DNA from: Deinococcus sp. QL22
GTDB lineage: Bacteria > Deinococcota > Deinococci > Deinococcales > Deinococcaceae
DNA length: 64,000 nucleotides
Reading direction: 5' to 3'
Assembly (NCBI RefSeq): GCF_023370075.1
Contig: NZ_CP097149.1
Span: forward strand, 310,001 to 374,000
Below are positions 47,572-56,857 of the stretch, piece after piece (position 1 is the stretch's first letter; every line of letters begins with the position of its first letter). The notes beneath the pieces were generated by a model. That model was not told the origin of the DNA. It was given only the letters and a program-made list of their open reading frames with translations, and did not search any database. Position numbers and translations under genes: made by a program.

Positions 47572-48914
47572 GCCTGGGCCTCTGCGGGTTGGGCAGTTTG
47601 AGTGGTTAGCGCCCGCGCAGCCTGCTTAAAGCTTTCGCCGCGTGCCCTGTAATCTTTGAACAGGTCGAAACTGGTGCCGATGGGAGCCAGCAGCACCGTT
47701 CCACCTGTGTGTTGCAGGGCAGCTAATCCAGCGCGGGCGGCGTTCATCAGCACCTCGTCGCCGCCCTCACCCGCCACCGTTTCAGAAGGCAAGCCCAATT
47801 CGCGGGCCATCTTCTCGCCGTCTTCGCCAAAGGCAATCACGCGCACCACCCGGCCCTCTGCGGCGGCCCTCAGCGGAACCAGATCGGCACCCTTGTCGCG
47901 GCCACCTACCAGCCAAGCAATCGGCGGCGTGGCCCGCAGCAGCGCGGCTTCTACCGCCAGCGTGCGTGTGGCGATGCTGTCCTCGATAAAGCGCACGTTG
48001 CCTAGGCGGGCCACCGTTTCGAAACGTCCTGATACAGGCTGGGCCGAACGCAGGGCAGCGGCCAACAGGTCGGGACGGACTGGGCGGCCCAGGTACAGCA
48101 ACATGGCTTCGGCGGCCAGCAACGCAGCAGCAGCGTTGGCGGGGTGAATACCTTCGGGCAGGTGGGCGGTGGGCAGGATCAGGCGGCCATCCGCGAGAGC
48201 CAGTGAATCGGGCGAGAAGGCGAGAGCTTTAGCCCGCGTCTGCACCTGTAAGCCAGCGGGCACGATCAGCACGTCGTCCGCCGTCTGGCCCGCCGTAATG
48301 TTCAGTTTAGCAGCGTGGTAGGCGGCCTCGGTGCGGTGACGATCCAGGTGATCTATGCCCAGATTGGTGATGACCGCCACAGGCAAACGCAGCCCCGGCA
48401 CACGCTCCAACTGAAAACTGGAGAGTTCTACTACCGCGACTTCGGCCCGGTCAACCACGTCCAGCAAAGGCGGGTCGATGTTGCCGCCCTCCAACGCTGC
48501 CAAGCCGCACACCCGCAGCAGATGAGCCACCAATACCGTCGTGCTGCCCTTGCCTGCCGTGCCTGTAATGCCGATCATGGGCAGATTGGGACGCAGGCGG
48601 GCGGCCAACGCCACTTCGCCCAGAATCTCGGCCCCGCGTGCGGCCAGTGCCAGCAGATCAGGATGGTCTATCGGCACGCCGGGGGCGGCCACCACCGTGC
48701 TATACGGGCGCGACAGGTCGCCGGGGCCAAAGCCCAAATCGGCCACCAACGCCGTGTCTTCGGGACCGGGGCGGGCGTCCAGCCAATCGGCCTGCAAGCC
48801 CTCTGCCGCCAAAAACCGCGCCACGCCGCGCCCACTGCGGCCCAAACCGTAAATCAGTATCCGCCCCAACTGTGTTTCTCTCAGCTCTCGCTGCCCCGCC
48901 CGCTGCCCGTCCAT
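47568..48914 (-). CDS. murD: UDP-N-acetylmuramoylalanine-D-glutamate ligase
   Basis: 448 residues in the MurD fold: an N-terminal UDP-binding domain (RILIYGLGRSGRGVARFL), a central ATPase (MIGITGTAGKGSTTVLVAHLL and NLGIDHLDRH) and a C-terminal domain (GRFETVARLGNVRFIEDSIATRTLAVEAAL, VGGRDKGADL). It adds D-Glu to UDP-MurNAc-L-Ala in the cytoplasm. Several usual MurD motifs are altered: GTNGKT reads GTAGKGST, the HNxxN motif reads HPANAAAA, and SPACASFD reads APIGTSFD. TATGGT (48923-48928) lies eight bases before the ATG. The order murD-ftsW fits a division/cell-wall unit. Confidence 0.92.
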   Translation of the reverse strand: MDGQRAGQRELRETQLGRILIYGLGRSGRGVARFLAAEGLQADWLDARPGPEDTALVADLGFGPGDLSRPYSTVVAAPGVPIDHPDLLALAARGAEILGEVALAARLRPNLPMIGITGTAGKGSTTVLVAHLLRVCGLAALEGGNIDPPLLDVVDRAEVAVVELSSFQLERVPGLRLPVAVITNLGIDHLDRHRTEAAYHAAKLNITAGQTADDVLIVPAGLQVQTRAKALAFSPDSLALADGRLILPTAHLPEGIHPANAAAALLAAEAMLLYLGRPVRPDLLAAALRSAQPVSGRFETVARLGNVRFIEDSIATRTLAVEAALLRATPPIAWLVGGRDKGADLVPLRAAAEGRVVRVIAFGEDGEKMARELGLPSETVAGEGGDEVLMNAARAGLAALQHTGGTVLLAPIGTSFDLFKDYRARGESFKQAARALTTQTAQPAEAQA

Positions 48915-49055
48915 TGCGCCCTACCATAAGGCAAACGGGCGGAGGATGCGTGTGAGGCGGGGGCCAGGGGTTATCCCCGCTCCCTCCTGTGCTGATGTCT
49001 CATACGTTGCCGGGGCAGTCTGACACAACCTCACCCCTCCAGTGCGGCGGCGCTC

Positions 49056-49086
49056 TTGACCTTCCCCCTGCTGGAACGCTTAGCGT
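49056..49086 (+). promoter_or_regulatory. MerR-type promoter with 19-bp spacer
   Basis: TTGACC (49056-49061) and TAGCGT (49081-49086) are separated by 19 bases containing a CTTCC...GGAACG dyad. This is the classic over-long spacer that MerR-family activators untwist. The -10 is eight bases before ATG 49095, so the mRNA would be leaderless. Confidence 0.65.
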
Positions 49087-49094
49087 GTCTGTCT

Positions 49095-49901
49095 ATGCGA
49101 GGTCGCCTAATCATCTCCCGATTTTCCCACCTGACGGGCCTGTCTCCAAAAACGCTGCGGTACTACGACGAGATTCATCTGCTGTCCCCCGCAGCCGTTG
49201 ATGACCTCACCAGTTACCGCTACTACAGCGTCTCGCAGATTGAAGTGGCCGTCCGGATTCGCCGTTGGCGCGAACTGGGTCTGCCATTGGACGATATCCG
49301 AGATCTGATCGACCATCCCAGTCACGCCAGGGAGGTCTGGGCCCGGCATGAATAACGGCTAAACGCCGAGATTGATCACCGCCAGCACTCTCTTCTGCAC
49401 CTGCGTCTCTATCTCCAGGAGGATCCTATGAACTACCGCATCGAGCAGCTTCCCGCCCGCCAGACCCTGAGTATCCGTACACGTCTTCAGCCCCCAAATT
49501 ATGAGGTGATCCCCGAAGCTCTGCGTGAGTTGATGATGCACGCCAGGGCGCGAGGCTACCATCTTGAGGCCCCGAGCTTTTTTGTGCACGACAACGATGA
49601 CCAGGGTGAGGGAAGTCTGGTGTAAGTCTGCCTGCCCATTGGGGGGCACATTGAAGGCGACGGCCAAATTGAGGTGAGGGCGTTTGAAGGGGGTCAGGCT
49701 TTTATTGGGCGGTTCGTGGGTTCCTACGACAAGACGGGAGCGGCCTACTCGGCAGTGGTCGAGGAAGCGCTGCGCCGTGAACTCCGAATTACCGGAGTGA
49801 CCGCCGAATTCTATGTCAAGAGCGTTCCACACACCCCGAACCCGGACGAGTACGAGACGGACATCGCGTTCTTTCTGGAGGAGCCGGAGGAAGGACACTG
49901 A
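49095..49901 (+). pseudogene. MerR/GyrI-domain regulator interrupted by two in-frame TAA codons
   Basis: One continuous frame encodes an N-terminal MerR helix-turn-helix ([23 protein letters not shown]...[32 protein letters not shown]) and a GyrI-like effector-binding domain ([35 protein letters not shown] ... [19 protein letters not shown]). The frame is broken only by TAA at 49353-49355 (probably CAA before) and TAA at 49623-49625 (probably GAA before). All three pieces share the same frame, so this is nonsense mutation rather than frameshift. The full product would be about 268 residues, similar to BmrR/BltR-type multidrug regulators. Internal re-initiation at ATG 49428 (GGAGG upstream) could still yield part of the effector domain. 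Confidence 0.8.
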
Positions 49902-49965
49902 CGGCGTTCGTCGGCTCAGGCAAAGGAGCCGGGTCTTCTGGGAACGTGTAGGCCTCCAGTCGCCC

Positions 49966-51390
49966 TTAGCGCGTCACAGCCTGCAGTACCGGGGCGGCTT
50001 CGGCCTCGGCTTCCGTGTCGGGCACCGGCACGGGCGGAGGCGTGACAGTCAGGCCCGCTTCGCCCTCGGCCCAGCCCATAAAGGCGTCCAGGCCGCGCCG
50101 GAACATGAAGGGGCGCTTCTCGCGTTTGCCCCATTTGCGCTTGCCCTCGGGTAGAGGGAGTTCGGGAACCAGGGCCCAGTTGACGTTCATGGGCTGGAAT
50201 CCCTTGGGATTGGCGCTGGCGAGGTAGCGGGTCAGGCCGCCCAGCATGGACTCGGCGGGCGGCGTGAGGGCAGGCTGTCCCAGCGCGAGGCGGGCCGCGT
50301 TGATTCCTGCCAGCCAGCCTGTGGCCGCACTCTCCAGATACCCTTCGGTTCCCGCCAACACGCCTGCCACCAACTTGGTCGGGTCGGCCCGGAGTTGCAG
50401 CGTGGATTCCAGCACCTGCGGCGCGTTCAGGTAGGTATTGCGGTGCATCACGCCGTAGCGCACGATTTCGGCGTTTTCCAGGCCGGGAATCAGGTTTACC
50501 ACGGTTTTCTGATCGCCCCATTTCAGGCTCGTTTGGAATCCTACGAGGCTCCACATCCGCCCCTCGCGGTCTTCCTGACGCAACTGGGCCACCGCGTAGG
50601 GCCAGCGCCCGGTGCGCGGATTGTCCAAGCCTTTGGGCGACATGGGACCAAACCTTGGAGTATCCACGCCGCGCCGCGCGATTTCTTCGATGGGCATACA
50701 GCCGTCAAAAAACTCCAACTTTTCCCAGTCGTGGGGGGTGTGAGAGCGGGCCTGCTCCAGCGCCCCGAAAAAGGTCAGGTACTCGTCTTTGGTAAACGGG
50801 CAATTGATGTAATCGGCACTCTGGTCGTAGCGCCCGGCCTTCCATGCCACGTCAAAATTGATGCTTTCGGCGGCGATGACAGGCGCGGCGGCGTCGTAAA
50901 AGCTGAGGCGCTCGCTTCCGGTCAGGCGGGCCACATCGGCGGCCAGCGCGTCCGAGGTGAGCGGGCCGGAAGCGATGACCGTGATGCCTTCTGGCACGGC
51001 GGTCACTTCTTCGCCCAAGACCTCGATCAGCGGATGCTGACGCACCAGCTCGGTCACGCGGCCACTGAATTCGTCGCGCTCCACGGCCAGTGCATTTCCG
51101 GCGGGCAGGCGTGAGGCATCGGCGGCGGCCACGATCTGCCCGCCCACGCTGCGAAGTTCGGCCTGCAACATGCCCTTGCTCTGCATCTCGCCCTCTCCAC
51201 CGAGGCTGTTGGAACAGACCAATTCGGCAAAGTTGCCCGAGCGGTGGGCCGGGGTCATGCGCGTGGGCCTCATCTCGAAGAGGCGCACCCGCACGCCGAG
51301 GCTGGCCGCCGCCAACGCCGCCTCGGAGCCTGCCAGCCCCGCACCGATAACTATAATTGTGGGAATGTTTGCCGTGTCAGAACTGCTCAT
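49966..51390 (-). CDS. trmFO: tRNA (uracil-54,C5) methyltransferase, folate/FAD-dependent
   Basis: 474 residues. PTIIVIGAGLAGSEAALAAASLGVRVRLFEMRP begins the FAD fold, and HRSGNFAELVCSNSLGGEGEMQSKGMLQAEL contains the TrmFO catalytic-cysteine segment (LVCSNS). INCPFTKDEYLTFFGAL, the second catalytic Cys in FFDGCMPIEEIARRG, and GTEGYLESAATG follow. It makes ribothymidine at position 54 using methylene-tetrahydrofolate. ATG 51390 lies six bases after TACACT (51402-51397), indicating a leaderless mRNA; the frame is open 40 codons upstream but unsupported. The last 30 residues are a proline/glutamate-rich tail. Confidence 0.95.
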   Translation of the reverse strand: MSSSDTANIPTIIVIGAGLAGSEAALAAASLGVRVRLFEMRPTRMTPAHRSGNFAELVCSNSLGGEGEMQSKGMLQAELRSVGGQIVAAADASRLPAGNALAVERDEFSGRVTELVRQHPLIEVLGEEVTAVPEGITVIASGPLTSDALAADVARLTGSERLSFYDAAAPVIAAESINFDVAWKAGRYDQSADYINCPFTKDEYLTFFGALEQARSHTPHDWEKLEFFDGCMPIEEIARRGVDTPRFGPMSPKGLDNPRTGRWPYAVAQLRQEDREGRMWSLVGFQTSLKWGDQKTVVNLIPGLENAEIVRYGVMHRNTYLNAPQVLESTLQLRADPTKLVAGVLAGTEGYLESAATGWLAGINAARLALGQPALTPPAESMLGGLTRYLASANPKGFQPMNVNWALVPELPLPEGKRKWGKREKRPFMFRRGLDAFMGWAEGEAGLTVTPPPVPVPDTEAEAEAAPVLQAVTR

Positions 51391-51479
51391 CCGGCCAGTG
51401 TAGGGGAACGGCGCGGGCGGGAAGGTGTGGGGCAGAACGGATGAAGCCAAATGGAGTGGGCCACATGAATGGGGCGGGC

Positions 51480-51600
51480 GGTCTGAGGGTCTAAGAAAGG
51501 GCAACACCACAAGTCAGCAACGCTCTTGCATTCTAAAAACGCCAGCGCTCCAACACCTTAGACCCTAGACCTTCAGACCCTTAGGCCAGCCCCTACCACC
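51480..51600. repeat. Inverted pair of GGTCTAAGG repeats
   Basis: CTGAGGGTCTAAG (about 51483-51495) faces CTTAGACCCTAGACCTTCAGACCCTTAGG (51562-51590), with CAGCAACGCTC and CCAGCGCTCC between. The arrangement is like that at 14113-14300 and can form a long stem. It lies between two minus-strand genes. Confidence 0.55.
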
Positions 51601-51606
51601 CAACTG

Positions 51607-52443
51607 CTACCGCTCCGGCGTTCCCCCCACCCCCGCCTTCACCCGTGAAATCCCTTCATACAGCAGCACGCGCAGGGCGGCCAAACGGTCTGAGGGCAGC
51701 GGCAACGTGGTGTCGAAGCAGGTTTCGGGGGCATTCACGCTGGTCACGGCCACCCCCAGCGGCGCAAGTTGGGTGCGGAACAGGCGGGCAGCGCGGGCCG
51801 AATGAGAGGGAGATGTGACGAGTAGCACCCGTTTCCAGCCGCGCACACGGGCTAGTTGCCGGACACGGGCGGCCTCGTCGCGGGTGGTGGTCACGTTGGC
51901 TAAGGTGAGAACTTGAGGGCCGCCATCTGGATACAGGCCGCGAATGTAGACCCGTTCGAGATCGCTGATTTTGGGGCAATTCTTCGGCCCGATCAGGCCC
52001 GATTGCTGGGACACGGAGAGCGTGGGGGCCAACCCTGCCCGCCACAGTTCCAGCCCCCGGATCAGGCGGGCGAGGCTGGACGGTTCCAGCGCCCCCGTGC
52101 CGCACCACACGCCCGCACCCAACACAATTACGGCATCCGCCTGCACAGGTTCAGTACTTTCGGTCAGTGAGGCCAGCGGCGCACGTAGCACAGGGGTCAG
52201 CAGGCAGAGGGCAAACACCGCTGCCAGCAGGCCCGCGCCCACCTTCAGGACGCGGCGTGCGGGCCGGAATGCGCCCAGGCCCGCGCAGATCAGAATGAGG
52301 GCCAGCAGCAGCGGCACAGGCGCACGAATCTCACCCAAGTAAGCGGCGAGCACGGCCAAGGCGGAACCTATCGCCACACCGCTCAGCACGCCGTTTCTCC
52401 GCTCTTTGACGTCGTTTTGTTTTCCTTGCTGGCCCAGAGTCAC
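51607..52443 (-). CDS. DUF218 (YdcF/SanA-like) membrane protein
   Basis: 278 residues. After three N-terminal helices (about 20-85) comes the DUF218 domain: ADAVIVLGAGVWCG, SSLARLIRGLELWRAGLAPTLSVSQQSG, TTTRDEAARVRQLARVRGWKRVLLVTSPSHSARAARLF. Members (ElyC, SanA, YdcF) act in the envelope and affect peptidoglycan or lipid-carrier metabolism; the chemistry is not settled. GTG 52443 is chosen since TACACT (52456-52451) lies seven bases upstream and the membrane part begins soon after. The longer frame to 52731 overlaps the divergent gene and is not plausible. Confidence 0.85.
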   Translation of the reverse strand: MTLGQQGKQNDVKERRNGVLSGVAIGSALAVLAAYLGEIRAPVPLLLALILICAGLGAFRPARRVLKVGAGLLAAVFALCLLTPVLRAPLASLTESTEPVQADAVIVLGAGVWCGTGALEPSSLARLIRGLELWRAGLAPTLSVSQQSGLIGPKNCPKISDLERVYIRGLYPDGGPQVLTLANVTTTRDEAARVRQLARVRGWKRVLLVTSPSHSARAARLFRTQLAPLGVAVTSVNAPETCFDTTLPLPSDRLAALRVLLYEGISRVKAGVGGTPER

Positions 52444-52525
52444 GCGGGGCAGTGTAGCGGGGCAGGCCACAACAAGGAGGCAAGCGTCCCACTGATAATC
52501 CAGAATCAACTTTATACTGCGGCCA

Positions 52526-53227
52526 ATGACTCGCCGTGCGCCTTCCATTTCTCCCCGTGTGCTGGCCGCTTCTGCACTGGTGGTCGCCGCCTTCCTGGCC
52601 GCGTTTTTGCTGCTGGCCCCCAGACTCGCCAGGCCCGCTGAGTCGAGCACCGAGACCCGCTTTGTGCGCGAGATGATCCAGCACCACGCGCAGGCCGTGG
52701 ACATGGCGACCCGGATTCGTGACCGCAGCACAGACCGCAGCCTGCGTTCGTTGGCGCTGGATATTCAGTTGTCTCAGCAGGAACAGATCGGGCAGATGCG
52801 CGGCTGGCTAACGCTGTGGGGCCTGCCGTGGGGCGGCGCAGGCATGAGTTCAGAACACGCCGCGATGATGGGTATGGCGACCCCCGCAGAACTCGGTCAG
52901 TTAGATTCCGGTACGCCCGTACAGGCCGAACGCGAATTTTTGCAACTGATGATCCGGCACCATCAGGGGGCTGTGGCGATGGTAAAACCTGTGCTGAACG
53001 AGCGAGTGCGCCCCGAAGTGCTGACCCTCGCCCGCCAGATCGCTGCCACACAGGGCGCAGAAATCCGCACCATGACCGAATTGTTGCAGGCCAGAGGCGC
53101 GGAACCATTGCCCGCTCTGGCCTCAGCCACCACAGAACTTGACCCAGCTCATGACCATCCGGCGGGCACTCCCACAGAGCATGATCACCCAGCCGAAGCC
53201 GTCCCGGCGCACGATCACAGCGAGTAG
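52526..53227 (+). CDS. DUF305 family protein with His-rich tail
   Basis: 233 residues. A signal/anchor helix (about 12-33) precedes two repeats of the DUF305 ferritin-like four-helix motif, each with paired histidines: MIQHHAQAVDMA and MIRHHQGAVAMV. The family includes copper- or metal-linked periplasmic proteins. The last 30 residues are His/Asp-rich (HDHPAG..EHDHPAE..HDHSE), a likely metal-binding tail. TATACT (52513-52518) lies seven bases before ATG, so the mRNA is probably leaderless. It diverges from the DUF218 gene with only 82 bases between starts. Confidence 0.85.
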   Translation: MTRRAPSISPRVLAASALVVAAFLAAFLLLAPRLARPAESSTETRFVREMIQHHAQAVDMATRIRDRSTDRSLRSLALDIQLSQQEQIGQMRGWLTLWGLPWGGAGMSSEHAAMMGMATPAELGQLDSGTPVQAEREFLQLMIRHHQGAVAMVKPVLNERVRPEVLTLARQIAATQGAEIRTMTELLQARGAEPLPALASATTELDPAHDHPAGTPTEHDHPAEAVPAHDHSE

Positions 53228-53330
53228 GCCAGCCTGAAGGGGGCGGGGATTGGCTAAGGGTCTAAGAACAGCGACAGCCAGAGCTGCACAGTCTCAGCCA
53301 ACGCGAACTTTCACGAGCTACCCTTAAACC

Positions 53331-53639
53331 CTACCACTTGTCGTCGTCTACCACGTCCCGCTTCCCACCTTGACGTTCGCGGCGTCGCTCAGTTTTACCT
53401 GCCTTCTTTTTCGGGCGCGGCGGCAGGGCCAATTCGTACATGCGGGTAGGGTCGCACATGGCGGGCACTTCGCCCAGGCGGTCACTGGGGTCGGCAGTGC
53501 GGAGATTGCCTGCAGGGTGAAGGTGGCGCTCGCCGCAATACGGGCACTCGTCTACCACCCAGAACATGACGCGGGTGCCGGGGAGGTCACGCAGCGTCAC
53601 GAACGCCATGCGCGGGGTCGTTTTGTCCTTCTTTCCCAT
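53331..53639 (-). CDS. Small zinc-ribbon-like hypothetical protein
   Basis: 102 residues. A single CPYCGERHLHPAG knuckle with a second cysteine further on (VPAMC) suggests metal binding. The C-terminal third is highly basic (RPKKKAGKTERRRERQGGKR), which may bind nucleic acid. No family is recognised. TAGGCT (53653-53648) lies eight bases before ATG 53639, as in other leaderless genes here. It lies between a DUF305 gene (convergent) and a GNAT gene on the same strand. Confidence 0.65.
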   Translation of the reverse strand: MGKKDKTTPRMAFVTLRDLPGTRVMFWVVDECPYCGERHLHPAGNLRTADPSDRLGEVPAMCDPTRMYELALPPRPKKKAGKTERRRERQGGKRDVVDDDKW

Positions 53640-53707
53640 AGCTGCCGAGCCTAGCCCGCCCCAGCCGATCAGATTGTGCGCTCAGACCAAGCCCAATACA
53701 GTCAACC

Positions 53708-54571
53708 TCAGGCTTCTTCTTCCGAATCTTTGAGGTAGGTGACGATGCTGCGGCAAGGCGTTAGGCCAGCGCGGGTATACAGGGCGCGGGCGGCGCGGGC
53801 ATGGTCGTGGGCACGGGCACGCAAGGTACGCAGGGCCGGATGGGTGTCGGCCTCGGCGGCGGCGAGGGCCAGCAGCGTGCGCCCATAGCCCTGGCCACGT
53901 TCGGCGGGATGCACCGCAAGGTAGGTCAGGTCGGCGCGGGTGGCCTCGGTATTCAGTTCCAGTTCAGCAAATCCCACCGGGCGGCCTTCTTTCATCAGGG
54001 CAATCAGGCGCACATCGTCGCGGTGAAAATGGGCGTGGTAGTCCTCTGGTGCCCAGTCCAGCCGTCCGGCCCAGCCGTCTTCGCTGGCGCGGTAGAGGGC
54101 CATGTATTCGGCCTGGGGCAACTGCCGGGAAATCGTGTGCCCATCGGGGGCGCGGGCCGCAGGCGTCAGGCGTTGCAGCGGCGCTGAATAAAAGTCGGTG
54201 GTATGCATGGGCGTCAGGCCCGCCACTTCCAGGGCTTCCCGCACGGCTACGTTGTCGAGGGCGCAAAAGGCGTACACGGGCAACCCTTCTGCGTGGGCCA
54301 CGGCGCGGGTCAGCAGGGCCGCCGTGTGTCCGCCCTCCGACACCGGGCCTTCTATGACCACGCCGTCCCGGAAGGGCGACACCGCGCAGTAGCCCAGCAC
54401 ATTGCCTTCATCATCGGCGTCTACGAGGCAGGTGCTGTCTTCGCATTCAAGGTGCAGTTCGTCGGCGGTGCGGGCATCGGGGGCAAACACTTCGCGGTGC
54501 GGCGCGTCGTCCATCCAATTCAGCAGCGCGAGCACATCGGGCGTATCGGTGGTCTGCATGGGGCGAATCAT
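53708..54571 (-). CDS. GNAT family N-acetyltransferase (tandem-GNAT)
   Basis: 287 residues, about twice a single GNAT domain. The C-terminal half has a full acetyl-CoA motif (LAVHPAERGQGYGRTLLALA, then HDHARAARALYTRAGL). The N-terminal half (MIRPMQTTDTPDVLALLNWMD...LVDADDEGNVLGYCAVSPF) looks like a second, degenerate GNAT fold. The substrate is unknown. ATG 54571 has GGAGG seven bases upstream; an earlier frame to 54592 is unnecessary. It diverges from the DUF4258 gene across a region with a promoter-terminator module. Confidence 0.85.
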   Translation of the reverse strand: MIRPMQTTDTPDVLALLNWMDDAPHREVFAPDARTADELHLECEDSTCLVDADDEGNVLGYCAVSPFRDGVVIEGPVSEGGHTAALLTRAVAHAEGLPVYAFCALDNVAVREALEVAGLTPMHTTDFYSAPLQRLTPAARAPDGHTISRQLPQAEYMALYRASEDGWAGRLDWAPEDYHAHFHRDDVRLIALMKEGRPVGFAELELNTEATRADLTYLAVHPAERGQGYGRTLLALAAAEADTHPALRTLRARAHDHARAARALYTRAGLTPCRSIVTYLKDSEEEA

Positions 54572-54732
54572 GGGCGTTCCTCCGGCGGGCACACTAAGAG
54601 TCAGACACGGGGGGGGGCGGGAAACAGTGGGGTCGGGCAGGGTTCGGGTGGAGCGCAGCGGGCGCTTTTAGCCTAGGAATCTGGCGGCCTGCGTGTCTGC
54701 CAACCGCATCACATAACGGTTGCCGGGGCCGT

Positions 54733-54819
54733 GCTACACTTTCCTTATGCCCTGAATAGGGTACGTCGCCTGCCTCCCCCACGAACACGAAGCCGTGTTT
54801 GAGGGGCCTTTTCTTTTTT
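54733..54819 (+). ncRNA. Candidate attenuator leader or small RNA
   Basis: TGCTACACT (extended -10; TACACT 54735-54740) is six bases before ATG-CCC-TGA (54747-54755), a leaderless two-codon ORF. About 20 bases later a 13-bp stem with one mismatch (CCCCACGAACACG at 54777-54789 with CGTGTTTGAGGGG at 54794-54806, AAGC loop) is followed by CCTTTTCTTTTTT. This is a complete intrinsic terminator 97 bases before the DUF4258 start (GTG 54904). Transcripts would end after about 75 nt unless read-through occurs. No gene upstream on this strand needs a terminator here. Whether it is an attenuator or a stand-alone RNA is open. Confidence 0.55.
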
Positions 54820-54903
54820 GAGGGTGGTCAGGGCGATGTTCAGACCTCTCTTCCCGATAGAAATGGGCAGCCGAGGTAGCAGACAGTAGTGGGAGGTTTC
54901 GCC

Positions 54904-55629
<726 letters not shown>

Positions 55630-55679
55630 GGTCACAGCCATGAGCCGTGACGACAGAAGGCGAACAGAGGGCGAACAAG

Positions 55680-55713
55680 GGAAGGGCCAGAGACTTGTAT
55701 CTCTGGCCCTTCC
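55680..55713. terminator. Convergent terminator between DUF4258 and amino-acid-binding genes
   Basis: A 14-bp perfect stem (GGAAGGGCCAGAGA at 55680-55693 with its complement at 55700-55713) has a CTTGTA loop. U-tracts are short on both sides. Confidence 0.7.
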
Positions 55714-55733
55714 GGTGTATCTCGGCCACCGCT

Positions 55734-56522
55734 TCAGCAGCCGATATCCTGCCCGAAGTATTTTCGGCCCAGTTGTGTGTGCGTGCCGTTGAGATCAAGC
55801 TTGTTCAGGGAGGCGTTGAGGGCCTGACGCAATTCGGTATTGCCTTTGCGAACCACGATGGCCACCTGCTCTTTCCAGAGGGTTTCACCGATAACCAGAT
55901 TGGCCTTGCTGAAGGTCTTTACGGCGTCTAGCGCAGCAAATCTGTCGGTGGCTATCGCGTCCACCTGCCCAGTGGCTACCGCCTGAAGCACCGCCGTACT
56001 GTTGGGGTAGACCTGAATGGTCTTTCCAAAAGTCAGCTTACGCAGAAAGCCGAAGTAGGTGCTGCCCGCCTCTGCGCCTAAGTTTTTGCCTGCCAGAGCC
56101 TTACTGGTTATGGGGCCGCCCTTGCGCGTCAGGATGACGCCGCCCGTGCAGTAGGTGGGCCGCGAAAAATCCACCGTTTGCACCCGCGTACTGGTGATGG
56201 CGTGCGAGGCCAGTACCGCGTCAATCTGGTCACTTCTGTCGTTCACGTCGCGCAGCAGGCCGTCAAAGGGACGCACCACCCAGACCACTTTCAGGCCCAT
56301 ATCGCGGGCCACCGCCTCGCCCAAGTCCACCTCGAATCCGGCGGGTGCGCCTCCCTGCATAAAGTTGAAGGGTTCGAAATCGGCACTGGTGGCGAGGCGC
56401 AGGACGCCGCTGGCCTTGATTTCAGCGAGGGTACGGGCCTGTGCAGGCGCGATCAGTGCGGGTAAAGTGGCGATGAGTAGACTGGCAAGCAGGGTTTTGG
56501 TCGAACTGGAATGGATTCGCAT
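55734..56522 (-). CDS. Family 3 amino-acid-type extracellular solute-binding protein
   Basis: 262 residues. A signal peptide (MRIHSSSTKTLLASLLIATLPALIAPAQA) is followed by the SBP_bac_3 fold: LRLATSADFEPFNFMQGGAPAGFEVDLGEAVARDMGLKVVWV, then FSRPTYCTGGVILTRKG and GQVDAIATDRFAALDAV. These bind polar amino acids or opines, usually for an ABC permease. No permease gene is adjacent, so it is either an orphan supplier or a sensor. ATG 56522 has GGAGG seven bases upstream; the frame extends to 56582 without support. Confidence 0.9.
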   Translation of the reverse strand: MRIHSSSTKTLLASLLIATLPALIAPAQARTLAEIKASGVLRLATSADFEPFNFMQGGAPAGFEVDLGEAVARDMGLKVVWVVRPFDGLLRDVNDRSDQIDAVLASHAITSTRVQTVDFSRPTYCTGGVILTRKGGPITSKALAGKNLGAEAGSTYFGFLRKLTFGKTIQVYPNSTAVLQAVATGQVDAIATDRFAALDAVKTFSKANLVIGETLWKEQVAIVVRKGNTELRQALNASLNKLDLNGTHTQLGRKYFGQDIGC

Positions 56523-56857
56523 TGGTGAACCTCCGGGCAATAAGATGGAACGTTGCCCGAAGTGTGAATTAAGTCCTATCACGCGCCCATGACGGTCAGC
56601 AGGCTCGAAGTATGAATTCTTACATTGAAGGTGCGGCGGTGCAGTCGGGATGTATTTCTATGCGGCTGGGGAAGGTCGAAGGGCCAAGGGTTTAAGGTGT
56701 TGAAGCAGGGACGGATCTGACTTCTAAGGCAAGAGCCGGAGAATCGCAGGGCTGCGAAGCAGAGGGAATGAGTGAGGGCCAGCGAGGGCCCTGCCTTCGA
56801 CCCTTGACCCGTAGAATCACCCACAACCCTCGCATCAGCGCTTCAGTCCCAGTACAG
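56523..56857. repeat. Intergenic region with repeat copies
   Basis: No gene is supported. GGGCTGCGAAGCAGAGGGA (56749-56767) and GTCGAAGGGCCAAGGGTTTAAGG (about 56675-56697) are copies of the two dispersed repeat families. A promoter for the binding-protein gene could not be assigned. Confidence 0.45.

Noticed and set aside
49353..49355. Stop-codon read-through or recoding in the MerR gene
   Set aside because: Two separate TAA codons, no selenocysteine-type structure or slippery site; nonsense mutation is simpler.
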